DNA of 64,000 nucleotides, from contig CAVRVW010000001.1 in the NCBI GenBank assembly GCA_963724695.1, positions 1-64,000 on the forward strand, read 5' to 3'. A model generated the notes under the pieces. That model was not told the origin of the DNA. It was given only the letters and a program-made list of their open reading frames with translations, and did no database searches. Shown here one piece after another: positions 45,095 through 55,010 of this stretch; position 1 is the stretch's first letter, and each line of letters begins with the position of its first letter. The translations under genes were made by a program, and so were the position numbers. Origin of the DNA: CAVQFD01 sp963724695. GTDB taxonomy: Bacteria > Acidobacteriota > Vicinamibacteria > Vicinamibacterales > CAVVIG01.

Positions 45095-47308
45095 CTACGG
45101 CAGCGCGAACGCCTGCAGGCCGTTCGAGAGCTGCACGACGATGTACTGCTTGCCCTGGTGCATGTAGGTCATCATCCCGTAGCGGCTCAGGCCCGCGGTC
45201 GGGAGCTTGCCGAGCCGCTTGCCGGTCTTCTTGTCGATCGCGAACAGATGCGGCGTGCCGTCGGCCGTCTGTCCTGGCGCGAGCAGCATCGTCGCGGTCA
45301 CCATCAGGCCGCCGAGTCCGGCGCGGCCGAGGTTCGGGTTCGACGTTGACGCCCTTGAGCAGCGGATGGTTGCGGATGGCGTCCTGCTGTTCCTGCGGCG
45401 CATCGCCGTTCGGCATCACCCACAGGTGCTCGCCGGTGTTCAGGTCGATCGCGGTGATGCGGCCGACCGGTCCCTTGAAGAGCGGCAGCCCGCCCAGCGG
45501 ATCGCCCGCCGCCGGCGCGCCGCCGCGTCCCCGCGCCGCCGCGCCCGCCGCGGCGTCGTCGCCACCGCCGCCGCCACGACCGCGCCTCGGCCCGTCGACC
45601 GCGCCCGCCTTCTGCGCCGCGATCGGGATACATCTCGATCGCCGCCTCGACGGACGCGGGCGTACAGCCGGCGCTCGTCGGCACCCAGGCCGTGACGGTC
45701 GTGCCGGTCTGGCCGAAGCAGTCCAGCTCCTTCCCGGGAATCACCTCGCGCTGGCTCGCCGCCGCTGTGCGACGGAATGTAGATGATGCCGGTCGTCGGG
45801 ATCGGCCGCCGGCGGATGCGTGATGTTCGTGCCGCCGGTCTCGCCCGGATAGAACCGCGCCGGTCCCGCGTTCTCCGCGTTGCCGCGATGGGTCGGCGGA
45901 TTGAACGGCGGCGCGAACAGGCCCTGTTCGACCGCGCGCTTGCGCGCGAGCTCCTTGATCTGCGGCGTGTAGTCGATCAGGTGTTCTTCGCTGCGCCCGA
46001 TGAACTCGTACGGCGCCGGCTTGATCGGGAACGGCTGCGTCGGCGAGAGCTTCTCGCCGGGCACCTTCGACGCGCGGCACCGGCCGCTCCTGGAATCCCC
46101 AGATCGGCTCGCCCGTCTGCCGGTTGAACGCGTACAGGATCGCCTGCTTCGTGGCCTGGAAGACGCCGGGGATTCGCCGGCCGCCGACGTTCACGTCCAT
46201 GACGATGGGCGCGGTCGACGTGTCGTAGTTCCACACGTCGTGGTGGACCATCTGGTAGTGCCACAGGCGCTTGCCGGTCTTCACGTCGAGCGCGATGAGG
46301 CTCGCGGCAAACAGGTTGTTGCCCGGGCGGAAGCCGCCGTACATGTCCTGCGTGGCGCTGTTGGTCGGGACGTAGACGATGCCGCGCTCCGGGTCGGCCG
46401 ACGAGCGGCGCCCACGACGACACGTCGCCGGTCGTGCGCCACGCGTCGTTCTCCCAGGTGTCGTGACCCACTTCGCCCGGCCGCGGAATCACGTGGAACT
46501 TCCACATGAACTTTCCGGTGCGCGCGTCGTAGGCCAGGATGTCGCCGGGCACGTTCTCCTGCCGCGTCTGGTGATAGCCCTGCTCGGCGGAGTTGCCGAC
46601 GATCACGACGTCGTTGACGACGATGGGCGGCGACGAGCTCGTGATGTAGCCGAGCTCGAGCGGAACGCCCTCGTTCGGGTCGTAGTCACGCTTCGAGCTT
46701 GGTCCACGGCTCCCAGTCGCGGATCAGGTCCTCGACGAGATCGACGACGCCCGTGCGCGGAAACGACGGGAGCCGCACCTGCCGGCCCCAGTTCGGAAGC
46801 GGCTTGCCGGTCTCGGCATCGAGGGCGAAGAGGAAGAAGCCCGGCGTGGAGATGTAGATCGACGCCCCGGCCGTCGATTTCGTGATACGCGACGCCCTTG
46901 CCGTAGGCCGCGCGCATCGAGTACTTCGACCGGAACGTCTCCGGCTCGACGAAGTTCCAGAGCAGCTTGCCGCTCGTCGGATCCATCGAGACGACGTGGC
47001 GCCGCGGCCCGGCCACGCTCAGGAGCTTCCCGCCGACGTAGCTCGGCGTGGCGCGCGCGGTCAGCGGGACCGACGACGTCGATCGGGCTCGACCGCCAGG
47101 CCTCCTTGAGCGTCTCGAAGTTGGCCGGTGTCACCTGGTTGAGCGGAGAATAGCGCGTGCTCCCGGCGTCGCCGCCAAGGTAGCGCCACTCGCCGTTGGC
47201 CGTTCCAGACCGTGACGGCGCCTGGGCCGAGGGGATGGCCAGGTAGGCGACCCCCAGCAAGCCAAGGGCGAGAACCCCTCCAAAGAGTGCGCGTGAGTGC
47301 CTGTCCAT
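45095..47308 (-). CDS. PQQ-dependent dehydrogenase-like propeller protein, five or more frameshifts
   Basis: The N-terminal signal/anchor (GGVLALGLLGVAYLAIPSAQA) is followed by GEWRYLGGDAGSTRYSPLNQVTPANF, the standard opening of quinoprotein alcohol/glucose dehydrogenases. Further pieces in three frames are VVSMDPTSGKLLWNFVEPE; SAEQGYHQTRQENVPGDILAYD; WKFHVIPRPGEVGHDTWE; ALDVKTGKRLWHYQMVHHDVWNYDT; GRSEEHLIDYTPQIKELA; and a final KQYIVVQLSNGLQAFALP. The total of ~738 residues suits the family. It has no haem domain, so electrons would pass to a separate cytochrome, perhaps the one 224 bases downstream. It is paralogous to 55011-57049. Confidence 0.82.
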
Positions 47309-47418
47309 CCTCGTCTCCCTTTTGCCAAGAACGCCGCGCGATTCACGAGCAGACTAGGGTGCTTTGGGCCGCCACGTCAATGGATTTCGCCGTGTTGAGC
47401 CCCCCTCGGGCCCGATGG

Positions 47419-47424
47419 CATACT
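47419..47424 (+). promoter_or_regulatory. -10 box 7 nt before the DUF2911 start codon
   Basis: CATACT followed by 7 bases and ATG, with no Shine-Dalgarno, fits the leaderless-type layout seen also at 20087. Confidence 0.4.
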
Positions 47425-47431
47425 CCGGGGC

Positions 47432-48061
47432 ATGAAGTGGGCTCTGATTGGCGCGGTGGCGGCGCTCGGCGCGGCTGGCGGCCTCGGGCTGAGCGCTCAG
47501 GTTCAGCAGGGCGAACGGATCGCCAGCCCGCCAGGCAGTTCGGCCACCCAAATAGGCGGGCACTACGACCCGCGAAGCGGCTATGTCGGAGGAAAGTGGA
47601 TCGAGATCACATACGGCCGGCCGATCAAGCGCGGGCGTGATCTCTTCGGCCCCCCGGATTTCGCCGACGCGCTCGCCGACGGCGCCCCCGTCTGGCGTGC
47701 CGGCGCGAACGTCTCGACGCGACTGTTAACGGATGTCGCGCTGGTCATCGGCGACAGGACCGTCCCGGCCGGAGAGTACACGGTCTTCATCGACGTGAAG
47801 CGCGACGACTGGACGCTGATCATATCGACCTGGCCGGCCCAGCTGAACGGGTACGACACGGCCAACAAGACGGCCCTGTTCGGGGCTTACGACTACACGC
47901 CGGACAAAGACGTCGTGCGCACGCCGATGCGGCTCGAGACGCTCGCGCACTCCTTCGACCAGCTTTCGTGGGAGTTTCTCGACGTGACCGGGGCGGGCGG
48001 CACCCTCGCCCTGCTCTGGGACCGTCAGCTCGCCTCGGTCGCATTCACCGTCGCGAAGTAG
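47432..48061 (+). CDS. DUF2911 domain-containing secreted protein
   Basis: The 209-residue protein has a signal peptide (LIGAVAALGAAGGLGLSAQ). It then has the DUF2911 features: IEITYGRPIKRGRDLFG, VWRAGANVSTRLLTDVALVIG and VPAGEYTVFIDV. DDWTLIISTWPAQ and a C-terminal strand FEFLDV-like region complete it. Function is unknown; members are abundant in Bacteroidetes and Acidobacteria. It is intact and read with the next genes on the plus strand. Confidence 0.85.
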   Translation: MKWALIGAVAALGAAGGLGLSAQVQQGERIASPPGSSATQIGGHYDPRSGYVGGKWIEITYGRPIKRGRDLFGPPDFADALADGAPVWRAGANVSTRLLTDVALVIGDRTVPAGEYTVFIDVKRDDWTLIISTWPAQLNGYDTANKTALFGAYDYTPDKDVVRTPMRLETLAHSFDQLSWEFLDVTGAGGTLALLWDRQLASVAFTVAK

Positions 48062-48123
48062 ACTGGCGGGAGGTTATGCTGTGTATTGAACGCCTTGACG
48101 GGAAGGCCTCGAAAGGAACTCGT

Positions 48124-48835
48124 ATGAAGAACACGAAGGTTGCTTCACTTATCTTGCTGGGCCTGATTTCAGCGTGGACCCCGGTTGCCCAGGGCCAGGC
48201 CGGGAGCCAGCCGCAGCTCCCGGTGCAGATCCCGGAACCGGGGGTGCCGCAAATCATGACCATCGAGGGCCGGTTCGTCCGGGCCGCGTACAACAACGAG
48301 GGCTACGCGATCATCGGGTACCAGCCCGCTAACCGGTCGATCGGCGAGGACTGGCTGCTCCTCGACGTCGGCGTCGCGCTTCGCGACAACGTGCCGGACT
48401 ACACCATGCTCCGCACCGCGCTGTCGCTCGAGCTGCCCGACGGCAAGACACTTCCCCTGCCGACCATCGAAGAGCACCGGCAGGGCAACACCATGGCCCT
48501 GGAGAACCGGGCGAAAGTCCAGCGCGACTCCATCAACTACTTCCCGCCGAACGCGAGCCGGGCGTGCGCGCTCGTTTTCTTCCCCGACCTGACATCGCGC
48601 GCGTTACCCCGCGACGACGTCTTCATGGACGACCAGCGCGCCTGCGCGGGCCGGCTCTTCTTCAAGATCCCGGGCGGCATCAAGTCACGGGCAGTACTGG
48701 CTCAACGTGAAGTTCGCGAAGAGCGTCGTGCGCGTGCCGTTCAGGATCCTGACCGAAGAGGAAGAGAAGTTCCTGTCGAAGAACTACAAGGCCATCGACA
48801 AGCAGGTCGAGGAAGCGTTCAAGCCGAAGAAGTAA
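48124..48835 (+). CDS. Secreted protein of unknown function, one frameshift
   Basis: The start is ATG 48124 with AAAGGA upstream and a signal peptide ending near PVAQGQA. The body (IMTIEGRFVRAAYNNEGYAIIGY, DWLLLDVGVALRD, HRQGNTMALENRAK) is globular and unrecognised. Near 48690 one base shifts the frame. The correct ending (YWLNVKFAKSVVRVPFRILT...EEAFKPKK) reads to a TAA at 48833-48835. It lies 63 bases after the DUF2911 gene and may be in its operon. Confidence 0.7.
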
Positions 48836-48849
48836 GTCTGGAGGTTTCA

Positions 48850-49347
48850 GTGAGCAGGGCTCTCGCGCTCGTCGGTGGAGTCGCACTGGTCGTCCTCTGT
48901 GTCAGCGGTGGCTGGAGGGTTGAAGCCGGACAGGGACGCTCGCAGGCCGAACTGAGAAAGCCGCTGGTCGGCTCGTGGCGGCTGGTGTCCATCACGGGCG
49001 GCAACACCCCCACACCGCGCGGTAAGCCAACTGGCATCATTTTCTACGATGCCCACGGGAACATGGCCGCGCAGATTCAACCGGATCGCCCGCGGCCGAC
49101 TTACACCGGGACGCCGACCCCCGAGCAGGGCTACGAGCGCATGCGCGGATACACGGCGTACTTCGGGACGTACACGATTGACGAGAAGGCGCAGACCGTG
49201 ACGCATCACCGGCAGGGGATGCTGGACGCCGGTGCGGTCGACTTCGTCCGCAAGTTCGAGCTGTCAGCGGACGGCAATCGCGTCACCTTGACACCGGTGG
49301 GCGGCACCGGTGCGCCGACGCATCTGACGTGGGAGCGCGTCAGATAG
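48850..49347 (+). CDS. Lipocalin-like secreted protein
   Basis: The start is GTG 48850 with GGAGG at 48840-48844. A signal peptide (ALALVGGVALVVLCVSGGW) precedes a lipocalin-like domain: LVGSWRLVSITG at the first strand, then GIIFYDAHGNMAAQIQPDRP and YTAYFGTYTIDEKAQTVTHH. The end is NRVTLTPVG...THLTWERV. These small barrels may bind hydrophobic ligands, but in bacteria their role is mostly unknown. It follows the previous gene by 14 bases. Confidence 0.8.
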   Translation: MSRALALVGGVALVVLCVSGGWRVEAGQGRSQAELRKPLVGSWRLVSITGGNTPTPRGKPTGIIFYDAHGNMAAQIQPDRPRPTYTGTPTPEQGYERMRGYTAYFGTYTIDEKAQTVTHHRQGMLDAGAVDFVRKFELSADGNRVTLTPVGGTGAPTHLTWERVR

Positions 49348-49392
49348 GGCATTCCGCCATCAGAACGCGTGGCTGATGCGCGAGCCGCGCCC

Positions 49393-50493
49393 ATGACGCT
49401 CCTCGTTCAGGAAATCCGGCGCAACCCGCTGCTTTGGCTGCTGGCGTTCGTACCGGCGGTGTTTGTCGGCGCGTCGGTCGCGCCCGAGGCGCACACGCTG
49501 CTGTTCCTGCTGTCGGTGCTGGCGATCGTGCCGCTGGCGGCGCTCCTCAGTCATGCCACCGAGTCAGTGGCCGCCAAGACGGGCGATGCGGCCGGAGGGC
49601 TGCTGAACGCCACCCTGGGCAACCTCACCGAGCTCGTGATTGCGTTTGCCGCCCTCCGCGCGGGGCAGTACATGCTGGTCAAGGCATCCATCGCCGGCGC
49701 CATCGTTACCAACACGCTGTTCATGCTGGGCGCGTCGTTCCTGCTGGGCGGCCTCAAACACCACATCCAGGAATACAACCGCGCGAGCGCACGCCTGCAG
49801 TCAGGACTCCTCTTCCTCGCCACCGTCGCGCTGCTGGTGCCATCGTCGGCAGTCGCCGCGGCGGACACCCCCGAAATGGCGGCCTTCGTGCAGACGTTGA
49901 GTGCCGGACTGGCCGTGCTGCTCATCGTCGCGTACGGATTGGGCATGCTGTTCTCGCTCAAGACACACCGCGAGCTCTTTGGCAGCACCGCACATGGAGA
50001 GGGCGAGGATCACGCTCCGTGGCCGATGGGGCTGGCCCTGGGCACACTGGCCGGCGTCACCGTGGTGGTGGCACTGGTGAGCGAGGTGTTCGTCGAATCG
50101 GTGCAGGAGGCGGCCGAGGCATTCGGGATGACCCAGGCGTTCGTGGGCTTCATCGTCGTGGCCCTCGTGGGCGGCGCGGCGGAGATGGCCTCGGCGTTCT
50201 CGGGCGCACGCAAGAACAGGCTGGACCTGAGCGTGGGCATCGCGCTCGGAAGCGCATCGCAGATCGCGCTCTTCGTCGCGCCGGTGCTCGTGCTCCTCAG
50301 CTACGTGCTGGGTCCGACGCCGATGGACCTGCAGTTCTGGCCCGGGGCGGTGGTGATGATGTTCATCGCAACGCTGACCGCGACGCTCGTGACCAACAGC
50401 GGGCGCTCGGCGTGGTTTGTCGGCGTGCTGGTGCTGATGATGTATCTCATCTTCGCCATGACGCTCTACCTCTTGCCACCTCAGAGCCAGTAA
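49393..50493 (+). CDS. Calcium/proton exchanger (Cax type)
   Basis: The 366-residue membrane protein has about 11 hydrophobic segments. Its two signature helices are GGLLNATLGNLTELVIAFAAL and FIVVALVGGAAEMASAFSGARKNRLDLSVGIALGSASQIALFV, the paired alpha-repeats of the Ca2+/cation antiporter superfamily with acidic Glu residues. An acidic-His stretch (HGEGEDH) lies between halves. It exports Ca2+ against protons. The ATG at 49393 is preferred over a GTG at 49369. It is followed 11 bases later by a VIT/CCC1-like gene. Confidence 0.92.
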   Translation: MTLLVQEIRRNPLLWLLAFVPAVFVGASVAPEAHTLLFLLSVLAIVPLAALLSHATESVAAKTGDAAGGLLNATLGNLTELVIAFAALRAGQYMLVKASIAGAIVTNTLFMLGASFLLGGLKHHIQEYNRASARLQSGLLFLATVALLVPSSAVAAADTPEMAAFVQTLSAGLAVLLIVAYGLGMLFSLKTHRELFGSTAHGEGEDHAPWPMGLALGTLAGVTVVVALVSEVFVESVQEAAEAFGMTQAFVGFIVVALVGGAAEMASAFSGARKNRLDLSVGIALGSASQIALFVAPVLVLLSYVLGPTPMDLQFWPGAVVMMFIATLTATLVTNSGRSAWFVGVLVLMMYLIFAMTLYLLPPQSQ

Positions 50494-50504
50494 AGAGGGA
50501 CGCC

Positions 50505-51164
50505 ATGTCCAGTCTCCTCCTTTCGCCCGCCCGCGTGCTGAACCCGATTGAGCGCGTGTCGGAGGTGTTCTTCGGGCTGATCATGGTGCTCACCTTCACC
50601 GGCTCGCTCAGCGTGGCCGAGGCAGGCCGCGACGACGTGCGCGCGATGCTCATCGGCGCGCTGGGATGCAACCTGGCCTGGGGCATCATCGACGCCATCC
50701 TGTATCTCATGGGCCGTCTGGCCGAGAAGGGCCGCAACATCGCGGCGTTGCGGGCGGTGCGCAGCGCCGGCGATCCGTCGGTGGCCCAGCGTCTCATCGC
50801 GGAAGAGTTGCCCCCGATCGTCGCCGGCGTGCTGCAACCGGCGCAACTCGAGACCGTGCGGCTGCGGCTGATTGCGCTCCCCGAACCGCCGGCGCGGGCG
50901 ACGTTGGAGAAGGACGACTGGCTCGGCGCCGCAGGCTCGTTCCTGCTGGTGTTCCTGTCCACGTTCCCGGTGGCGATTCCCTTCATGCTCATGCGCAGCG
51001 CGGCGCCGGCCATGCGGGTCTCCAACCTCGTCGCCATCGTGCTGCTGTTCCTGACCGGCTACGCGTTCGGAAGAATCAGCGGGCACTACCCCGTCCTGGT
51101 TGGATTTGCGATGGTCGTGGTCGGGACCGTTCTCGTCGGCCTCACGATTGCGCTGGGAGGCTGA
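50505..51164 (+). CDS. VIT1/CCC1-like transporter family protein
   Basis: The 219-residue membrane protein starts at ATG 50505. The first helix region RVSEVFFGLIMVLTFTGSLSVAEAGRDDVRAMLIGALGCNLAWGI resembles VIT/CCC1 iron or manganese transporters. A cytoplasmic middle (residues 75-140) is followed by three C-terminal helices (LLVFLSTFPVAIPFML). Whether the metal-binding cytoplasmic Glu set is present cannot be judged. It is coupled to the Ca2+ exchanger, so a divalent-cation handling role is plausible. Confidence 0.75.
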   Translation: MSSLLLSPARVLNPIERVSEVFFGLIMVLTFTGSLSVAEAGRDDVRAMLIGALGCNLAWGIIDAILYLMGRLAEKGRNIAALRAVRSAGDPSVAQRLIAEELPPIVAGVLQPAQLETVRLRLIALPEPPARATLEKDDWLGAAGSFLLVFLSTFPVAIPFMLMRSAAPAMRVSNLVAIVLLFLTGYAFGRISGHYPVLVGFAMVVVGTVLVGLTIALGG

Positions 51165-51185
51165 CCCGCGGCCCGCGCCCGGACC

Positions 51186-52016
51186 TCAGGGAACCGGCGG
51201 CGGAGCGGGCCACGGTCCGCTGAACGCGTACGCCGGCACCGGCGCCGGGAACTTCGCCTCTCCGAAGGCCTCGCGAATCATGCGGTTCACGTCGAAGTAC
51301 ACCTGCCAGTAGTGGGCGTTGCTGCAGTAGGGACGCACGCAGAGCAGAGGGCCGGCCGGAGTGAACTGGAGCACATCCACGTCGGGCGCCGGCTGAGCGA
51401 GCACGTTCGGGATCCTCGACAGCCGCTCCTTCAGAATCCGAATCGCGTCCCCATGCTCGACGGCGTTGTTGATGGTCACCGACAGGTCGACACGTCGGTA
51501 CGCATTGGCCGAAAAGTTCTGGATCGTGTCCGAGAAGATCTTGTTGTTGCCGATGATCGTGTGCACGTTGTCCGGCGTGTTGATAGTCGTGCCGAAGAGC
51601 CCAATCGCTTCCACGGTGCCGGTGACCCCGCCGGCGCTGACGAAGTCCCCGACCTTGAAGGGACGAAGGAACACGAGAAACGCCCCGGCCGCAAAGTTGG
51701 AGAGCAGGCCGCCCCACGCCACGCCAATGGCCACGCCTCCAGCGGCGATCAGCGCGGCAAACGTGGTGGTCTCTACCCCGAAGAACCCCAGGATGGCGAC
51801 GACCAGCGCGATGTTCAGCACGACCGTCAGGCCGGTCAGGAGGTAGCGCGTGAGCGTCGCGTCGACCCGCTGATTCGAGAGCACACGCCCCAGCGCGCGC
51901 ATGGCGAAGTGGATCAACCAGCGGCCGACCAGCCACAGAGCGGCCGCACCGGCGATCTTCCAGCCGACCGCCACCAGCGTCGCCACGGCAGCCTGGGTCA
52001 CAGCATTGACGTCCAT
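51186..52016 (-). CDS. MscS-family mechanosensitive ion channel
   Basis: The 276-residue protein has the small-conductance channel layout. Three hydrophobic helices occupy residues ~12-95. The pore-lining third helix is FAALIAAGGVAIGVAWGGLLSNFAAG, Gly/Ala-rich as required. The beta domain follows: FLRPFKVGDFVSAGGVTGTVEAIGLFGTTINTPDNVHTIIGNNKIF. It lets solutes out during osmotic downshock. It is intact and convergent with the transporter pair; the Pro-rich end (PWPAPPPVP) is unremarkable. Confidence 0.92.
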   Translation of the reverse strand: MDVNAVTQAAVATLVAVGWKIAGAAALWLVGRWLIHFAMRALGRVLSNQRVDATLTRYLLTGLTVVLNIALVVAILGFFGVETTTFAALIAAGGVAIGVAWGGLLSNFAAGAFLVFLRPFKVGDFVSAGGVTGTVEAIGLFGTTINTPDNVHTIIGNNKIFSDTIQNFSANAYRRVDLSVTINNAVEHGDAIRILKERLSRIPNVLAQPAPDVDVLQFTPAGPLLCVRPYCSNAHYWQVYFDVNRMIREAFGEAKFPAPVPAYAFSGPWPAPPPVP

Positions 52017-52150
52017 CGGAGTTCCTCCTCGTTCGCGCGTTCGCGCAGCCCAAGAGCTTACGAGATCTCGTGCCCGCCGTCACCTGCCCACGCGCGTCGC
52101 CGAAGGCGTCGGACCGGTTGCCACACCTGGTTGCCGTACAATGAGGACCG

Positions 52151-52585
52151 ATGACCTTCCTGTCTGCCGTGCTGACACTCCTGCTCGCCGGCATCCTGGC
52201 CGAAAGGCCCACCATCATCATCGAGGCGCCAGAATCGCCGGTGCGTCTCGATCGCGCGACGATCCTGAGCGGCGCCGAGGGGCCTCCGGTCGTGTTCTAT
52301 GCGGCGACGAACCGGACCGATGCCGAACTGGAGCAGTTCACGGTGATGGCGTTCACCTTCGCCGCGGATGGCCGCCTGAAGGCGAAGCAGGTGGCGCCCG
52401 GCCGGCGGACGCTCGAGGCGCGCGAGACGAAGTACTCCACCATGGTCCTCGACGGATCGCCGCTCGAGGCGACGGATGTCGTCGTGGTCGGCGTCGATCA
52501 GGCGCAGCGCGCCGGCTCCGAGGCGTGGTGGCGAGCGGACCTCCAGCCGGCCGCCATCGCCGCCGCCCAGCGGAAGAAGCCCTGA
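52151..52585 (+). CDS. Small secreted protein of unknown function
   Basis: The 144-residue product has a short N-terminal hydrophobic segment (FLSAVLTLLLAGILA). It then has a beta-rich body (TIIIEAPESPVRLDRATIL, VVFYAATNRTDAELEQFTVMAFTFAADGR, DVVVVGVDQ). No family is recognised. TACAAT lies 8 bases upstream of the start, and GAGG at 52143 gives a short Shine-Dalgarno. It is 17 bases before the propeller gene, which has its own -10 box. Confidence 0.6.
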   Translation: MTFLSAVLTLLLAGILAERPTIIIEAPESPVRLDRATILSGAEGPPVVFYAATNRTDAELEQFTVMAFTFAADGRLKAKQVAPGRRTLEARETKYSTMVLDGSPLEATDVVVVGVDQAQRAGSEAWWRADLQPAAIAAAQRKKP

Positions 52586-52590
52586 AGCAG

Positions 52591-52596
52591 TAGAAT
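52591..52596 (+). promoter_or_regulatory. -10 box 6 nt before the start codon, leaderless-type
   Basis: TAGAAT-N6-ATG with no Shine-Dalgarno, identical in layout to 7604-7616. It falls in the short gap after the preceding stop codon at 52583-52585. Confidence 0.5.
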
Positions 52597-52602
52597 CCGC
52601 GA

Positions 52603-54441
52603 ATGCGAACGGGCCTTCTCCTCGCTCTCGCCGGCCTCACGTTCCTCTCCGCACAGACCGAGCCCCAGACGATCGCCATCACGCGGGTGTTTCCGCAGCC
52701 GGGCCAGATTGGGCTCTTCGTCGCCTCGGCCGATGGCAGCGGCGAACGGCCGCTCGTCACGCCTGGAGAGCTCGACTACGACGCCGTATGGGCGCCGGAC
52801 GGCGCGTCCATCGTCTTCACGTCAGAGCGCGGCGGCTCCGCGGATCTGTATCGCGTCAGGCCGGATGGCAGCGGCGTGGAGCGGCTCACCGACAGCCCGG
52901 CCTACGACGATCAGGCCGCGTTCTCGCCGGATGGCAGGCAGCCTGGTCTTCGTCACGACGCGCGGAGGCGGCACGGCCGATCTGTGGACCATGGACGTGC
53001 AGTCGCGGACGGCGAAGGCCCTGACGTCCGGGCCGGGCGGCGACTTCCGTCCGTCGTGGTCGCCCGACGGACAGTGGATCGCGTTCTCGTCCGACCGCTT
53101 GAGCGACCTGCCGTTTGCCCACGGCCGCTGGGAGCATCTCCATCTCGTCGACCTCTTCATCGTCGCGTCCGGACGGATCGGGGCTGAAACGCCTCACGGC
53201 GCACGGCGGCTTCTGCGGCAGCCCGAAGTGGACGGCCGACAGCCGGCGCGTGATCGCCTACTGCATGACGCGCCGAGCAGACGCTCGACAACCGCCGCGC
53301 GATGCCCGAGCACCCCGAGGACACGCGCATCGTCGCCGTCGACATCCAGACCGGCGTGATCTCGGACCTTCCGTCCGGTCCGGGCGTCAAGTTCAATCCC
53401 TCGCTGCTCGAAGGCGGGCTTGCTGGCGTACATCCGCCGTGACGGGCCCGATGAAGGGATTCACTATTCGAACGGCACACGCGGCCCGAAGGGTCAGATT
53501 CGGACGGCTGCGTGGTCGCCCGATGGCACGCAGGGTCGTGTTTCACAAGCGGGTCGACTTCGAGCGGAAGCCCTGGGTCGAAGACGTGGAGCCGGAATCC
53601 CGGCTACGAGCTGACGCTCACCAGCGGCGGGCCGTCGTTCAGCCCGGCAGGCGATCGGTTCGCCTTCGTCGGCCCCGCCGAGAAGGCGATGGGGGCCGGC
53701 GTCGCGGTGGCGAACGTCGGCGGCGTGCTCGTCGCAGATCATCTATCGCGACCCGGCGCGCAACATCCTCGGGCCCCAGTGGTCTCCGAACGGCGAACGC
53801 ATCATCTTCGGCCTCGGCCGTGTTCAACGCCTTCTTCAACGGCTTCCAGGGCCAGTTCCTCAAGCCGGCCGATCGCACCGAAGGCGGCGCGCAGATCGCG
53901 ATGGTCAACCCGGACGGCAGCGGGTTCCGCGAGCTGACGAGCGGCGCCAACAACAACGGGTTCCCGTCGATGTCGCCCGATGGCCGGCGGTTCGTCTACC
54001 GCACGTTCGGCCCGGAGGGCGAGGGCCTTCGGATCATGGACGTCGACACGAGGAAGGTGACGACGCTCTCGAACGGCTACGACAACTTCCCGCTGTGGTC
54101 GCCGCGCGGGGATCTGATCATGTTCTCGCGCCAGGCGCAGGGCGACTACGAGATCTACACCGTCAAGCCGGACGGGACCGGCGTGAAGCGGCTGACCCGC
54201 AGCTCGCGGGAACGACGCGCACATGGCCTGGTCGCCCGATGGCGAGCACATCGTCTTCGCCTCGACCCGGATGGGATTCAAGGACGAGATGACCTACACC
54301 GACGCGCCGCAGCCGTACGGCGAGATCTTCGTGATGCGCGCCGACGGCTCGGAGCTCCAACAGCTCACCGACAATCAGTGGGAGGAAGGCACGCCGGCAT
54401 GGCAGCCGACCGTCGGAGCCTCGAGGCGGTCGGCCCGGTAG
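52603..54441 (+). CDS. TolB/PD40-type secreted beta-propeller protein, six or more frameshifts
   Basis: A signal peptide (LLLALAGLTFLSAQ) precedes repeated PD40 blades in changing frames: VWAPDGASIVFTSERGGSADLYRVRPDGSG; VFVTTRGGGTADLWTMDVQ; PSWSPDGQWIAFSSDR; GGPSFSPAGDRFAFVG; QIAMVNPDGSGFRELTSG; MSPDGRRFVYRTFG; SPRGDLIMFSRQAQGDYEIYTVKPDG; and MAWSPDGEHIVFAS. The blades occur in order to a stop at 54441. It is a periplasmic propeller of unknown partner; TolB-like repeats are also common in acidobacterial peptidase and sensor proteins. Confidence 0.78.
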
Positions 54442-54524
54442 CGGGCCAGTCCGATCCGGTTCACGCGGGTTCAAGGCCCGTCGTGCTATCCTCCGAAAAC
54501 TGGCGTCAGCGCAGAGGAGACGTG

Positions 54525-54995
54525 ATGAAAAGACTTGTGGTGGCTCTGGCACTCGGAGCAGCCGTTCTGTCGGGAACTGCCATCAGCGCACAGACTGTCT
54601 CGGGCGAGGACGCCCTCAAGGCGACACATGCGCTGTTGATGAAGTCGGTCTCCTCCGGCAATGTGGCGCTGATTGGCAGTGTCGTCCATCCACGAGCGCT
54701 CGGCTTCTTCCGCGACAGCCAGACGCTCGTGCAGCTCGGTCCGAAAGTGACCGTCATGGACATCGCCCCGAACATCCTCCTTGACCTCAGCCAGTTCACG
54801 TCGTCGATCGCCACCACGACCGTCTTCCGGGTGGCCGGCGACGTCGGCCTGGTCGCCTTGACATCCCAGGCAGACGCCAAGAGCTCAGAGAAGAAAGATC
54901 TCCACCAGCGGTCGACATTCATGTACGTCAACACGCCGGACGGCTGGAAGCTGGTGGCGTGGCACACATCGGACACGCCGCCGTTGAAGAAGTGA
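54525..54995 (+). CDS. Secreted SnoaL/NTF2-like protein
   Basis: The 156-residue protein starts at ATG 54525 with GAGGAG upstream. A signal peptide (VVALALGAAVLSGTAISAQ) is followed by DALKATHALLMKSVSSGNVALIGSVVHPRALGFF and a C-terminal strand DGWKLVAWHTSDTPPLKK. The layout suits the cone-shaped NTF2/SnoaL fold (DUF4440-like). No catalytic set is clear. It is intact and converges with the propeller gene downstream. Confidence 0.7.
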   Translation: MKRLVVALALGAAVLSGTAISAQTVSGEDALKATHALLMKSVSSGNVALIGSVVHPRALGFFRDSQTLVQLGPKVTVMDIAPNILLDLSQFTSSIATTTVFRVAGDVGLVALTSQADAKSSEKKDLHQRSTFMYVNTPDGWKLVAWHTSDTPPLKK

Positions 54996-55010
54996 GCCAG
55001 TAGAACACAA

